From positions 1 to 40,954 of the IMG/VR virus record IMGVR_UViG_3300025828_000052: a DNA stretch of 40,954 bases; one strand, written 5' to 3'. The notes beneath the pieces are model-generated. The model worked only from the letters and a program-made list of their open reading frames with translations, was not told the DNA's origin and searched no databases. Of the stretch, positions 30,039 to 37,133 are shown piece by piece. This DNA is from a virus. The translations under genes and the position numbers were made by a program. Within the stretch, counting starts at the first letter, position 1. Each line of letters begins with the position of its first letter.

Positions 30039-30574
30039 TATATCTTGAAGATACTGAAATTAAATTGTACACTGATATAGGTCAGGCACGTTACAATAAT
30101 AATAGAAAGAAAAGTGTAAAGGACACTGCTGCTAAACCAGACAAAAGTGATCCTTATAAGTTTGATATCCTTGGTGTTGCTGGAGAGTTAGCACTGTACA
30201 AAATTATTGGTGAGTATCCGAATGGTGTTATGGATATTGGTATACGTTCAATGGAGAGAGGAACTGATAAAGGAGATTTACTTATTGATGGTCTTACTGT
30301 TGACGTTAAGACAACAGATCATGTGAACGGTAGACTACTTGCTGTAAGTAATAAGTGTCTTGGAGTTATTGATCTATTTGCCTTGGTCATAAAGATATCT
30401 GATGATTACTTTATTCTAAGAGGATTTTACCCATGCCATCTGCTCATCAAGGAAGAGAACTTCAATAGAGCAGACGGTAAGCTTGTTAGACCCTGTTACA
30501 ATGTAGGACAAGAGGAGTTGATGGACTATGACGAAGCAGTAAAAAAGTTACAACCACTGAAAAAAAGTGCTTGA
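29984..30574 (+). CDS. PD-(D/E)XK-like nuclease candidate
   Basis: This 196-residue protein overlaps the polymerase end by 55 bases. It contains YKFDILGVAGELALYKIIGE, a conserved Glu helix, and GDLLIDGLTVDVKTTDHVNG, which fits the D...(D/E)xK active-site pattern of restriction-fold nucleases. A later segment is LFALVIKISDDYFILRGFYP. Phages with T7-like replication often place such a nuclease after the polymerase. Activity is inferred from the motif; substrate unknown. Confidence 0.6.
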   Translation: MSTRQRIQDRPELVRNTLIYLEDTEIKLYTDIGQARYNNNRKKSVKDTAAKPDKSDPYKFDILGVAGELALYKIIGEYPNGVMDIGIRSMERGTDKGDLLIDGLTVDVKTTDHVNGRLLAVSNKCLGVIDLFALVIKISDDYFILRGFYPCHLLIKEENFNRADGKLVRPCYNVGQEELMDYDEAVKKLQPLKKSA

Positions 30575-30599
30575 CTCTGTGAATGTGATCAGGCATACT
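30571..30599 (+). promoter_or_regulatory. Putative promoter for the SSB-like gene
   Basis: TTGACT (30571-30576) and CATACT (30594-30599) are separated by 17 bases, right at the end of the nuclease gene. It would give an extra message for the SSB-like protein, which is needed in large amounts. The -35 matches five of six positions, the -10 four of six. Confidence 0.5.
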
Positions 30600-30620
30600 T
30601 CGCAAATCGTTGAATGAAAA

Positions 30621-30635
30621 GCCACATGGTGTGGC
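30621..30635 (+). promoter_or_regulatory. Perfect hairpin in the leader of the SSB-like gene
   Basis: GCCACA pairs with TGTGGC around a three-base loop, 26 bases before the ATG and 22 bases after the -10 box of the putative promoter. It sits near the 5' end of the predicted message and could protect it from decay. Confidence 0.5.
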
Positions 30636-30661
30636 GATTAAACCTAGAAAGGAAAACTAAC

Positions 30662-31132
30662 ATGAGTGATGTACATATTATTTCTGGCAAGGCTTATTGG
30701 GCAAGTGTAATTTCTCCCAATACAACTTACGAACCAGTATACTCTGTCGATGTTTGTTTAGATGAGGATACTAAAAGTTTGATTGAAAGCCTTGGTCTTA
30801 CCGTACAGAATAAGGGCGATGATCGTGGAGACTTTGTAAAGATCAAGCGCAAGGTTTACAAGCGTGATGGTTCAGAACGTCCTTCTCCAATCGTTAAAGA
30901 CTCACAGAATAATAATTGGGACGGTAGTCTTATTGGCAACGGAAGCATGGTCAATGTTAAGTTTGCTACGTATGAGTGGGAGTACAACAAGAAGAAGGGC
31001 GTAGCTTCTGACCTGATGGCTTTACAAGTCGTAGACCTTGTAGAGTACGGTGACAATAAGGATTTCTCTGCAGTAGAGGGTGGTTATACTGTAGGAAATA
31101 ACTTAGATACGGGTGAAGAAATTCCGTTCTAA
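30662..31132 (+). CDS. Single-stranded DNA-binding protein (SSB-like)
   Basis: This 156-residue protein starts at ATG 30662 (AAAGGAAAA upstream). The core looks like an OB-fold (GKAYWASVISPNTTYEPVYS, DFVKIKRKVYKRDGSERPSP, NVKFATYEWEYNKKKG). The C-terminus is NLDTGEEIPF: an acidic tail ending IPF, the same final residues as the E. coli SSB tail (DDDIPF) that docks partner proteins. Position after polymerase, primase and nuclease genes fits. A T7 gp2.5-like family is likely; the exact family is inferred. Confidence 0.75.
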   Translation: MSDVHIISGKAYWASVISPNTTYEPVYSVDVCLDEDTKSLIESLGLTVQNKGDDRGDFVKIKRKVYKRDGSERPSPIVKDSQNNNWDGSLIGNGSMVNVKFATYEWEYNKKKGVASDLMALQVVDLVEYGDNKDFSAVEGGYTVGNNLDTGEEIPF

Positions 31133-31134
31133 CC

Positions 31135-31203
31135 GTCCCTACACACGGGGTTGTCACTTACTTAGGACAACGATTGCTGACAGGTGTGGAGAGGGACTGT
31201 CAG
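31135..31203 (+). promoter_or_regulatory. Structured leader with two exclusive folds
   Basis: In the gap before the HTH gene, GTCCCT (31135-31140) can pair with AGGGAC (31192-31197), aided by CACAC/GTGTG inside, and GTTGTC (31150-31155) with GACAAC (31166-31171). Alternatively CTGACAG (31177-31183) pairs perfectly with CTGTCAG (31197-31203), which cannot form together with the outer stem. No T-run follows. It may be a regulatory leader or processing site. Confidence 0.45.
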
Positions 31204-31236
31204 ATTATATAACTAACTCAACAAAGGAACTAGACT

Positions 31237-31452
31237 ATGACTAATGAAGGTAAACTACTTGGTGCACTACGTAAGCGTATGCGTGTTACACGTAAGACTG
31301 CTATCCAACATGGATGGTCAGAGAACTTAACTGCAGATATCTCACGTCTTCGTAACCGTGGGTATGACATTGCTACTGTCACTGCTAAAACACCATCAGG
31401 TGAACCGTATACTCGCTATCGTTTGGTGGGTGAACCACAAGCAGCAGCGTAA
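31237..31452 (+). CDS. Small helix-turn-helix protein
   Basis: This 71-residue protein reads MTNEGKLLGALRKRMRVTRK, then TAIQHGWSENLTADISRLRN and RGYDIATVTAKTPSGEPYTR. The helix-turn-helix is in the middle and the RGYDI...YRL end resembles the short HTH domains (PF14090-like) of phages. It may be a phage repressor or activator of nearby genes. AAAGGAAC lies before the ATG. The structured leader upstream hints at tuned expression. Confidence 0.7.
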   Translation: MTNEGKLLGALRKRMRVTRKTAIQHGWSENLTADISRLRNRGYDIATVTAKTPSGEPYTRYRLVGEPQAAA

Positions 31453-31457
31453 TTAAA

Positions 31458-32309
31458 ATGACAACAGCACAGAAAACAATTGATACTTTGGTAGAGGACA
31501 TTTACAGTCTATTCACCAGTGATGAACCTACAAAGATTCCTGCTACTGCTCTGCAGGAACTAGCGAAGGATGTTACTGATGCTGTTGTCGATGCTCTTAC
31601 TGAGGAAAGAAAGCCAAGAAATAATTTAAGGCTGTCAATGATTGGTCAACCAGCACGTAAGACATGGTACTCTGTCAGATCAACTGAACAGGAAGAACTG
31701 GCTGGTTCTGACTACATCAAGTTTCTTTATGGAGATATCCTTGAAGCACTTCTTGTCTTTCTTTCTAAAGTATCCGGACATAAAGTTACTGACCAACAGA
31801 AGCAGGTAGTATTGAATGACGTTGTTGGTCATCAGGATGCAGTAGTTGATGGTGTGCTTGTTGACTTTAAGAGTGCATCTTCCTTCTCCTTCAAGAAGTT
31901 TACTGAAGGAAAAATATTTAAGGAAGACCCGTTTGGTTATGTTGCACAGCTATCTGCATATGCTCAAGCAAACAATGTGAGGGAAGCAGGCTGGGTAGTT
32001 ATCGACAAGACAACAGGAGAGATTGCTTACTGTCCTGTTCACCATATGGATATGATAAATGCAGAAGAAAAAATTAACTACTTACGACAAGCTATCGACA
32101 GTGACAAGCCACCTTCTCGCTGCTATGATGCTGTGCCTGATGGCCAGTCTGGGAATATGCGTCTGGATACTGGGTGTAATTATTGCTCTCATAAGTTTGA
32201 TTGCTGGTCTGATGCGAATGGTGGCAAGGGACTACGTTCATTCCAATATGCGACGTATGTCAAACATCTAACACATGTAGAACGTGAACCTAATGTCCCA
32301 GAACTATAG
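31458..32309 (+). CDS. RecB/Cas4-like PD-(D/E)XK exonuclease
   Basis: This 283-residue protein has a central active site in VVGHQDAVVDGVLVDFKSAS (D and DxK pattern, about residues 123-142) with a following SFKKFTEGKIF, then QLSAYAQANNVREAGWVVID. A C-terminal cluster (CNYCSHKFDCW, about residues 240-250) could hold part of an iron-sulfur or zinc site. This arrangement is that of RecB-family phage exonucleases. It probably degrades host DNA or processes ends for recombination. It lies directly before endonuclease I, with an overlap. Confidence 0.75.
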   Translation: MTTAQKTIDTLVEDIYSLFTSDEPTKIPATALQELAKDVTDAVVDALTEERKPRNNLRLSMIGQPARKTWYSVRSTEQEELAGSDYIKFLYGDILEALLVFLSKVSGHKVTDQQKQVVLNDVVGHQDAVVDGVLVDFKSASSFSFKKFTEGKIFKEDPFGYVAQLSAYAQANNVREAGWVVIDKTTGEIAYCPVHHMDMINAEEKINYLRQAIDSDKPPSRCYDAVPDGQSGNMRLDTGCNYCSHKFDCWSDANGGKGLRSFQYATYVKHLTHVEREPNVPEL

Positions 32310-32733
32310 ATTCAGATCACGATCAGAAAGAAGAGCAGCAGACTACCTTATAAATTTAGACATTGACTTTGAGTTTGAACCACACTACATTCCGTACATG
32401 TGGATCGAGTCAAAGAAATATCTTCCTGACTTTATTCTTCCATCTGGTATTATACTAGAGGTGAAGGGTAGGTTCACACTAGAAGACAGAAAGAAACATC
32501 TTTTTCTTAGGCAGTCTAATCCTGACTTGGATGTAAGATTTGTATTCGATAACCCTAACAAGAAATTAAACAAAGGAGCAAAGACTACCTATGCAGACTG
32601 GTGTAACAAGAACGACTTTGTGTTTTGTAAACTCTCTGATGGTATTCCTGACAGTTGGCTAGATGAGAGAGGGAACAGAAAAGTTTCTGGTAGAAGTGGA
32701 AAGTCTCGTAGAAAACAAAACAACAAGTCCTGA
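32293..32733 (+). CDS. T7-type endonuclease I (Holliday junction resolvase)
   Basis: This 146-residue protein is closely similar in pattern to T7 gp3: FRSRSERRAADYLINLDIDF, YLPDFILPSGIILEVKGRF, then EDRKKHLFLRQSNPDLDVRF. The catalytic residues can be matched: E12, D46, E56 and K58, against T7 E20, D55, E65 and K67, with nearly equal spacing. It resolves branched DNA and breaks host DNA. I chose ATG 32293 over an in-frame GTG at 32284. It overlaps both neighbouring genes. Confidence 0.9.
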   Translation: MSQNYRFRSRSERRAADYLINLDIDFEFEPHYIPYMWIESKKYLPDFILPSGIILEVKGRFTLEDRKKHLFLRQSNPDLDVRFVFDNPNKKLNKGAKTTYADWCNKNDFVFCKLSDGIPDSWLDERGNRKVSGRSGKSRRKQNNKS

Positions 32734-33007
32734 ACAGATAATGTTTCTTGGTGTTGTCTTACAGGCAATGCTTGATGCTACCAAACCAGAAAATAATAGA
32801 GAATCAATAGAATCTAAGATAGCACGTGATGCTGCAAAGGCATGGTTCTTTGCCTCTGTAGGTGTTACTGCTGAAGATTTTAGTACTGTCTGTGATATAG
32901 CAGGTGTGGATGCAGACTATGTTCGTAGCTTTGCATTCAAAGTTCTTAAATCTAAGGAGATTAAATATGTTCGTAGGCGTATCAATGCCGTCCTTACCTT
33001 TGACTAG
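32663..33007 (+). CDS. Hypothetical helical protein
   Basis: This 114-residue protein reads MREGTEKFLVEVESLVENKT, then SPEQIMFLGVVLQAMLDATK and ESIESKIARDAAKAWFFASV, with a C-terminal basic helix (KVLKSKEIKYVRRRINAVL). The overlap with endonuclease I is 71 bases; a shorter start at ATG 32741 is possible. Proteins with an IARDAAKAWFF...DF..VC..AG pattern recur in phages near this nuclease, often DNA-binding-like. Function unknown. Confidence 0.65.
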   Translation: MREGTEKFLVEVESLVENKTTSPEQIMFLGVVLQAMLDATKPENNRESIESKIARDAAKAWFFASVGVTAEDFSTVCDIAGVDADYVRSFAFKVLKSKEIKYVRRRINAVLTFD

Positions 33008-33017
33008 GAGAGATACT

Positions 33018-33332
33018 ATGGAAAGAGATGCAGAGATTACTAAGCTATACTCAGAACTTCCTAACTTTAGGTTTGATGAGTCAGAATATATAGACGAGAT
33101 GCATGAATACATTTCGTCTACTTATACAGAACATTATGCCAAGGGTAAATATCAAGCCACTGATATCATCCTTGACAGTGGACATGGCGAGGGTTTTGTC
33201 ATGGGTAACATATTGAAATACTGGAAAAGATATGGTAACAAGGAAGGAAAGAACAGGAAGGACTTGCTAAAGATTATCCACTATGCGATAATCATGCTTT
33301 ATGTCCACGATCAAGTAACCAAGGGAGAATAA
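33018..33332 (+). CDS. DUF3310-like phage protein
   Basis: This 104-residue protein starts at ATG 33018 (AGGAGAG upstream). The C-terminal half has YQATDIILDSGHGEGFVMGN, then ILKYWKRYGNKEGKNRKDLL and KIIHYAIIMLYVH, the pattern of the DUF3310 family (GN..KY..R...K....DL.K..HY). These small phage proteins are encoded beside nucleotide and replication genes and have no settled function. It directly precedes the RNR gene. Confidence 0.75.
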   Translation: MERDAEITKLYSELPNFRFDESEYIDEMHEYISSTYTEHYAKGKYQATDIILDSGHGEGFVMGNILKYWKRYGNKEGKNRKDLLKIIHYAIIMLYVHDQVTKGE

Positions 33333-33337
33333 AGTAT

Positions 33338-35023
33338 ATGCCTACTTTTCGATCTAATGAAAACCCTATGTTCCGTTCCAAGTTTAGTGAAGATATCTTC
33401 AAACATAAGTACGCACACCATGGCTGTGAAACATGGTCAAGTCTAGCTTCAGTTCTTGTTGATGATGTATGCAGTCCTTATCTCAAGGAAGACGAGAAGG
33501 AACAGCTAAAGGAATACATTACTGACTTGAAGTTTATTCCCGGTGGTAGGTACTTATACTACGCTGGCCGACCTAACAAGTTCTTCAACAACTGTTACTT
33601 ACTACGAGCAGAAGAAGATACACGGGAAGACTGGGCAAACCTTTCATGGAAGGCAGAGTCATGTCTGATGACAGGTGGTGGTATTGGCGTAGACTATTCT
33701 GTCTACCGTGAAGAGGGAAGAGTACTGGCAGGTACTGGCGGTCTTTCTTCTGGACCTATTCCAAAGATGTTGATGATCAACGAGATTGGCAGACGGGTTA
33801 TGCAGGGTGGTAGCAGACGATCTGCTATCTATGCCAGTCTTAACTGGAAACATGCTGATGTAGAAAAGTTTCTTACCAGCAAGAACTGGTATGACATGCC
33901 CGTTGGTAACACAGGTTTTACTATCGGTCAGATAAAGGAACAAGATTTTAATTACATAGCTCCGCTGGACATGACAAACATCAGCGTGAACTACGATACT
34001 GAATGGTTAATTAACTACTGGGAGACAGGAGATGTTGGGAATACATTTAAGCAGAATGTTCGTCAAGCACTGCGCACCGCTGAACCGGGATTTTCGTTTA
34101 ACTTTTTCGACAAAGAAAATGAAACACTCCGTAATGCGTGCACTGAAGTTACTTCGGAAGACGATTCGGACGTATGTAACTTAGGATCAATCAACCTTGG
34201 TAGAGTAGACAACCTTCAAGAGTTTAAGGATATCGTTACTCTAGCCACTAAGTTTCTTATGTGCGGTACATTCAAGGCAAAGCTGCCTTACGAAAAGGTA
34301 TACGATGTACGTATTAAAAATCGTAGGCTTGGTCTTGGTTTGATGGGTATGCATGAGTGGTTGATCAAGCGTAGTTACAAGTACGAGGTAACACCTGAAC
34401 TGCATAAGTGGTTGGGTGTATACAAGGGTATTAGTGATGAAGTTTCAAAGAAGACTGCAAGTGAGTTTGATTGCAGCACACCAGTAGCTAACCGTGCTAT
34501 TGCACCAACAGGAAGCATTGGTATTCTTGCAGGTACAAGTACGGGTGTTGAACCTATCTTTGCTGTTGCTTACAAGCGACGGTACTTGAAGGGAGGCACA
34601 CGTTGGCACTATCAGTATGTTGTTGACAGTGCAGCACAGGAACTGATAGACTTGTATGGTGCTAATCCTGATAAGATTGAATCTGCTCTTGATCTTGCTG
34701 AAGACTATCAGAGACGAATCAAGTTTCAGGCAGACGTACAGGACTACGTTGACATGTCTATCTCTTCAACTATTAACTTACCATCATGGGGAAGTAAACT
34801 TAACAATGAAGATACTGTTGACAGCTTTACTGATGTACTTGCTTCTTACGCTCACCGTTTACGGGGCTTTACTGTATACCCTGACGGCTGTCGTGGTGGA
34901 CAGCCACTAACATCAGTACCTTATGCTGAAGCTGTGGATAAATTAGGTGAAGAGTTTGAGGAAGGACTAGAGACACATGACATTTGTGACATTACTGGAC
35001 ATGGAGGGAGTTGCGGAGTTTAA
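33338..35023 (+). CDS. nrdJ: Class II (B12-dependent) ribonucleotide reductase
   Basis: This 561-residue protein shows the reductase barrel: FNNCYLLRAEED (first active Cys), TGGGIGVDYSVYREEGRVLA, the radical-site region SDVCNLGSINLGR (Cys about residue 280), and IAPTGSIGILAGTSTGVEPI. The C-terminal pair of cysteines is in HDICDITGHGGSCGV. No separate radical-generating subunit or glycyl-radical motif is visible in the window. With the length and motif forms this indicates the adenosylcobalamin-using class II, common in marine phages. It makes deoxyribonucleotides for replication and depends on host or environmental B12. Confidence 0.9.
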   Translation: MPTFRSNENPMFRSKFSEDIFKHKYAHHGCETWSSLASVLVDDVCSPYLKEDEKEQLKEYITDLKFIPGGRYLYYAGRPNKFFNNCYLLRAEEDTREDWANLSWKAESCLMTGGGIGVDYSVYREEGRVLAGTGGLSSGPIPKMLMINEIGRRVMQGGSRRSAIYASLNWKHADVEKFLTSKNWYDMPVGNTGFTIGQIKEQDFNYIAPLDMTNISVNYDTEWLINYWETGDVGNTFKQNVRQALRTAEPGFSFNFFDKENETLRNACTEVTSEDDSDVCNLGSINLGRVDNLQEFKDIVTLATKFLMCGTFKAKLPYEKVYDVRIKNRRLGLGLMGMHEWLIKRSYKYEVTPELHKWLGVYKGISDEVSKKTASEFDCSTPVANRAIAPTGSIGILAGTSTGVEPIFAVAYKRRYLKGGTRWHYQYVVDSAAQELIDLYGANPDKIESALDLAEDYQRRIKFQADVQDYVDMSISSTINLPSWGSKLNNEDTVDSFTDVLASYAHRLRGFTVYPDGCRGGQPLTSVPYAEAVDKLGEEFEEGLETHDICDITGHGGSCGV

Positions 35024-35589
35024 TGCTTACGTACCACACGTATAAAGAAGTACTACCAAAAGAACTATGCAATAGTATAGTAGGTATTGCCAAGGAGTTA
35101 GACAGTCAGGAAGCTGATGTATATCAGAATGGCAATAGTGTTTTACTTAAAGAGGTAAGGAATAGCAGACTTACTTGGTTAGAAAATCCTGAACTAACTT
35201 CCATTCTACAACTGTACGCAGAGACAGCTAACAAAGAAGCTGGCTGGGACTTTCACATAAATTGTTTTGAAACTCCACAGATTTCTTTCTATGGCAAGGG
35301 ACAGTTCTACGACTGGCACATGGATACTGGCGTAGAACTGCCCTCTGATCCTTACAGAAGAAAGCTGGCAGTATGCGTCACACTTAACAGTGAGTTTAAG
35401 GGTGGTGATCTACAGGTACAGAAGTGGGTGCATCCACAGAATGGAGATAGGTTTGCTACTCTTAAAGAGATGCGAAAGATTGGTAGCATTGCTGTCTTTC
35501 CTTCCTTTGTATATCATCGTATAACTAAGGTGAAGGAAGGAGAACGATGCTCTCTTGTCTGTTGGTTTAGAGGAGAAAAGTTTACTTAA
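35023..35589 (+). CDS. 2-oxoglutarate/Fe(II)-dependent oxygenase
   Basis: This 188-residue protein starts at ATG 35023, overlapping the RNR stop (TAATG). The iron-binding HxD is in FYGKGQFYDWHMDTGVELPS (H99, D101), the distal His in FPSFVYHRITKVKEGERCSL, followed by the Arg that would bind 2-oxoglutarate. It resembles the PKHD-type prolyl-hydroxylase-like enzymes found in cyanophages and other marine phages. The substrate is unknown; a protein or nucleotide hydroxylation is possible. Confidence 0.85.
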   Translation: MLTYHTYKEVLPKELCNSIVGIAKELDSQEADVYQNGNSVLLKEVRNSRLTWLENPELTSILQLYAETANKEAGWDFHINCFETPQISFYGKGQFYDWHMDTGVELPSDPYRRKLAVCVTLNSEFKGGDLQVQKWVHPQNGDRFATLKEMRKIGSIAVFPSFVYHRITKVKEGERCSLVCWFRGEKFT

Positions 35590-35597
35590 CTTTTTTC

Positions 35598-35626
35598 TTG
35601 ACAACAATTGTATACTGTAGTAGTAT
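35598..35626 (+). promoter_or_regulatory. Strong sigma70-type promoter for hsp20
   Basis: TTGACA (35598-35603), a 17-base spacer and TAGTAT (35621-35626) form the best consensus promoter in the window. It lies in the gap between the oxygenase gene and hsp20, with the start predicted near 35633. Its consensus form suggests use by the host RNA polymerase. Confidence 0.75.
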
Positions 35627-35630
35627 ATGC

Positions 35631-35677
35631 ATGGTACGACCATAGTGGTGTACTTAATTAACTTGCTTAACAAGGAG
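35631..35677 (+). promoter_or_regulatory. Candidate RNA thermometer (ROSE-like) in the hsp20 leader
   Basis: Just before the start codon, TTGCTT (35663-35668) can pair with the ribosome site AAGGAG (35672-35677) with a three-base loop. The pairs are U-G, U-A, an opposed G-G, C-G, U-A and U-A. A UUGCU facing AGGA through a G-G mismatch is the conserved core of ROSE thermometers that control bacterial small heat-shock genes. A second small hairpin, ATGGT/ACCAT, is at 35631-35643. The leader is only about 50 bases, shorter than classical ROSE elements. No test has been done. Confidence 0.45.
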
Positions 35678-35683
35678 ATAACA

Positions 35684-36100
35684 ATGAACTTTATCGACTA
35701 CATTAATAAAAACTCTAAGACACTCCCAGACTATATGTTGGGATTTACTTTTGAAGATTTGTTCAAGCGTGTGCCAAGTAATGTTGGCGCATTTCCTCCA
35801 CATGATCTGGAAAAGAATGGTAATTTTTACAAGCTAACACTTGCTGTTGCTGGTTACTCAAAAGAAAATATCAAGATTGAATTGAAGGATAGTATCCTTA
35901 CTATTGTTGGAGACAGAGAAGGTGACGATAGTAAGAACTATATTGTAACAGGTATTGCGGCACGTAAGTTCCGTAAATCATTCTCTTTGTCTGACACTAT
36001 GGAAGTAAGAGACGCAGGCTTAAAGGATGGTCTTCTTACTGTTACATTGGAAGAAGTTGTTCCTGAAGAAGAACAACCTAAGTTGATCGCAATAAAGTAG
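35684..36100 (+). CDS. Small heat-shock protein (Hsp20 / alpha-crystallin)
   Basis: This 138-residue protein starts at ATG 35684 (AAGGAG upstream). The alpha-crystallin domain is clear: FPPHDLEKNGNFYKLTLAVA, then GYSKENIKIELKDSILTIVG and ARKFRKSFSLSDTMEVRDAG, closing with LKDGLLTVTLEEVVPEEEQP. The A..K.GLL.V.L. end strand is typical (here AGLKDGLLTVTL). Such proteins hold unfolding proteins; T4-like cyanophages also carry them. It forms a single-gene unit with its own promoter and terminator, so its expression is probably independent of the flanking genes. Confidence 0.92.
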   Translation: MNFIDYINKNSKTLPDYMLGFTFEDLFKRVPSNVGAFPPHDLEKNGNFYKLTLAVAGYSKENIKIELKDSILTIVGDREGDDSKNYIVTGIAARKFRKSFSLSDTMEVRDAGLKDGLLTVTLEEVVPEEEQPKLIAIK

Positions 36101-36111
36101 GCATAACAACT

Positions 36112-36159
36112 GGGGATACATCAAGGTGGTGGCGGTATTCGCTGATGTATCCCCTTTTT
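36112..36159 (+). terminator. Rho-independent terminator after hsp20
   Basis: GGGGATACATCA (36112-36123) pairs perfectly with TGATGTATCCCC (36143-36154) and is followed by TTTTT. The 12-base stem and T-run are textbook. It ends the hsp20 message 11 bases after the stop codon. Confidence 0.9.
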
Positions 36160-36172
36160 ACATGGAGTATTA

Positions 36173-36403
36173 ATGAGTTTTCTTGAACCAACTATAAAGG
36201 TAGACCTTACAACAACTACCTGTGATAACATTGTAGTAGAGATTCTAAAGAGTGTTGTCATTGATGATCTTAGTAGTGATCTTATTGAAGATGAACTAAA
36301 GTCTGCTATTCTAACTACACTAGAATACTTTATGATACCTTCAGAGTTTATTACATTCAAAGAACTTACAGAAAAGATTGCAGAGGAAGCTACTAATGAG
36401 TAG
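36173..36403 (+). CDS. Hypothetical acidic protein
   Basis: This 76-residue protein reads MSFLEPTIKVDLTTTTCDNI, then VVEILKSVVIDDLSSDLIED and a final helix FKELTEKIAEEATNE. TGGAGT lies before the ATG. It starts shortly after the hsp20 terminator and overlaps the next gene by eight bases. Function unknown. Confidence 0.6.
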   Translation: MSFLEPTIKVDLTTTTCDNIVVEILKSVVIDDLSSDLIEDELKSAILTTLEYFMIPSEFITFKELTEKIAEEATNE

Positions 36404-37133
36404 TCTTCCTACAATCTACATAGGATATGATCCAAAGGAAAAAACGTACTGTGATGTGCTTGAATACAGCATTAATAAATATACTTCTGGTCCTGTAAAT
36501 ATTGTACGTCTTACTCAGGATAGTGTAAGACGTTCAGGTTTGTATTGGAGAGCAGGTACTATCAAGGAAGGACAGCAGGTAGATACGTTTGACAATAAGC
36601 CTTTCTCTACTGAGTTTAGTTTCACACGTTTTCTTGTACCATTCCTTAATGTGCATCAAGGTCTTGCCCTGTTTGTTGACTGCGACATGTACTTTAGAGA
36701 TGACGTTATGAAACTATTTAATATGTTCTCAGACAGAAACTTTAGTGTTGCCTGCGTCCACCACAACTATGTTCCTAAAGATACATATAAAATGGACAAC
36801 CAGTTACAGCAGTCTTATTACAGAAAGAACTGGTCTAGCTTTATGCTTTGGAACTGTGCAAGTCCAGAATTAAATGAACTTACTGTAGCTGACGTTAATG
36901 TTAAGAATGGTAGCTGGCTACACTCTTTATATTGGGCAGATAAAGTAGCACAACTGGCTGAAGAGTGGAACTGGCTTGACGGTCATTCATCTGAAAGCAT
37001 TGATCCTAAGTGTGTACACTTTACAACAGGAGGACCATTGTTCAGAGGATGGGATGGTAAGAGAGAGATAGACAACCACTATGCAAAAGAGTGGACTGAA
37101 TTATATAAGGAGATGAGTGAACAAAATGGTTAG
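36396..37133 (+). CDS. Glycosyltransferase-like protein
   Basis: This 245-residue protein starts at ATG 36396 (MSSLPTIYIGYDPKEKTYCD), preceded by GAGGAAG. It has the start-strand pattern of GT-A glycosyltransferases and a DxD-type metal motif in LALFVDCDMYFRDDVMKLFN, then SSFMLWNCASPELN and KCVHFTTGGPLFRGWDG. It probably adds a sugar to a host or virion glycan using a nucleotide-sugar. It overlaps the following fusion gene by eight bases and may act with it. Confidence 0.75.
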   Translation: MSSLPTIYIGYDPKEKTYCDVLEYSINKYTSGPVNIVRLTQDSVRRSGLYWRAGTIKEGQQVDTFDNKPFSTEFSFTRFLVPFLNVHQGLALFVDCDMYFRDDVMKLFNMFSDRNFSVACVHHNYVPKDTYKMDNQLQQSYYRKNWSSFMLWNCASPELNELTVADVNVKNGSWLHSLYWADKVAQLAEEWNWLDGHSSESIDPKCVHFTTGGPLFRGWDGKREIDNHYAKEWTELYKEMSEQNG

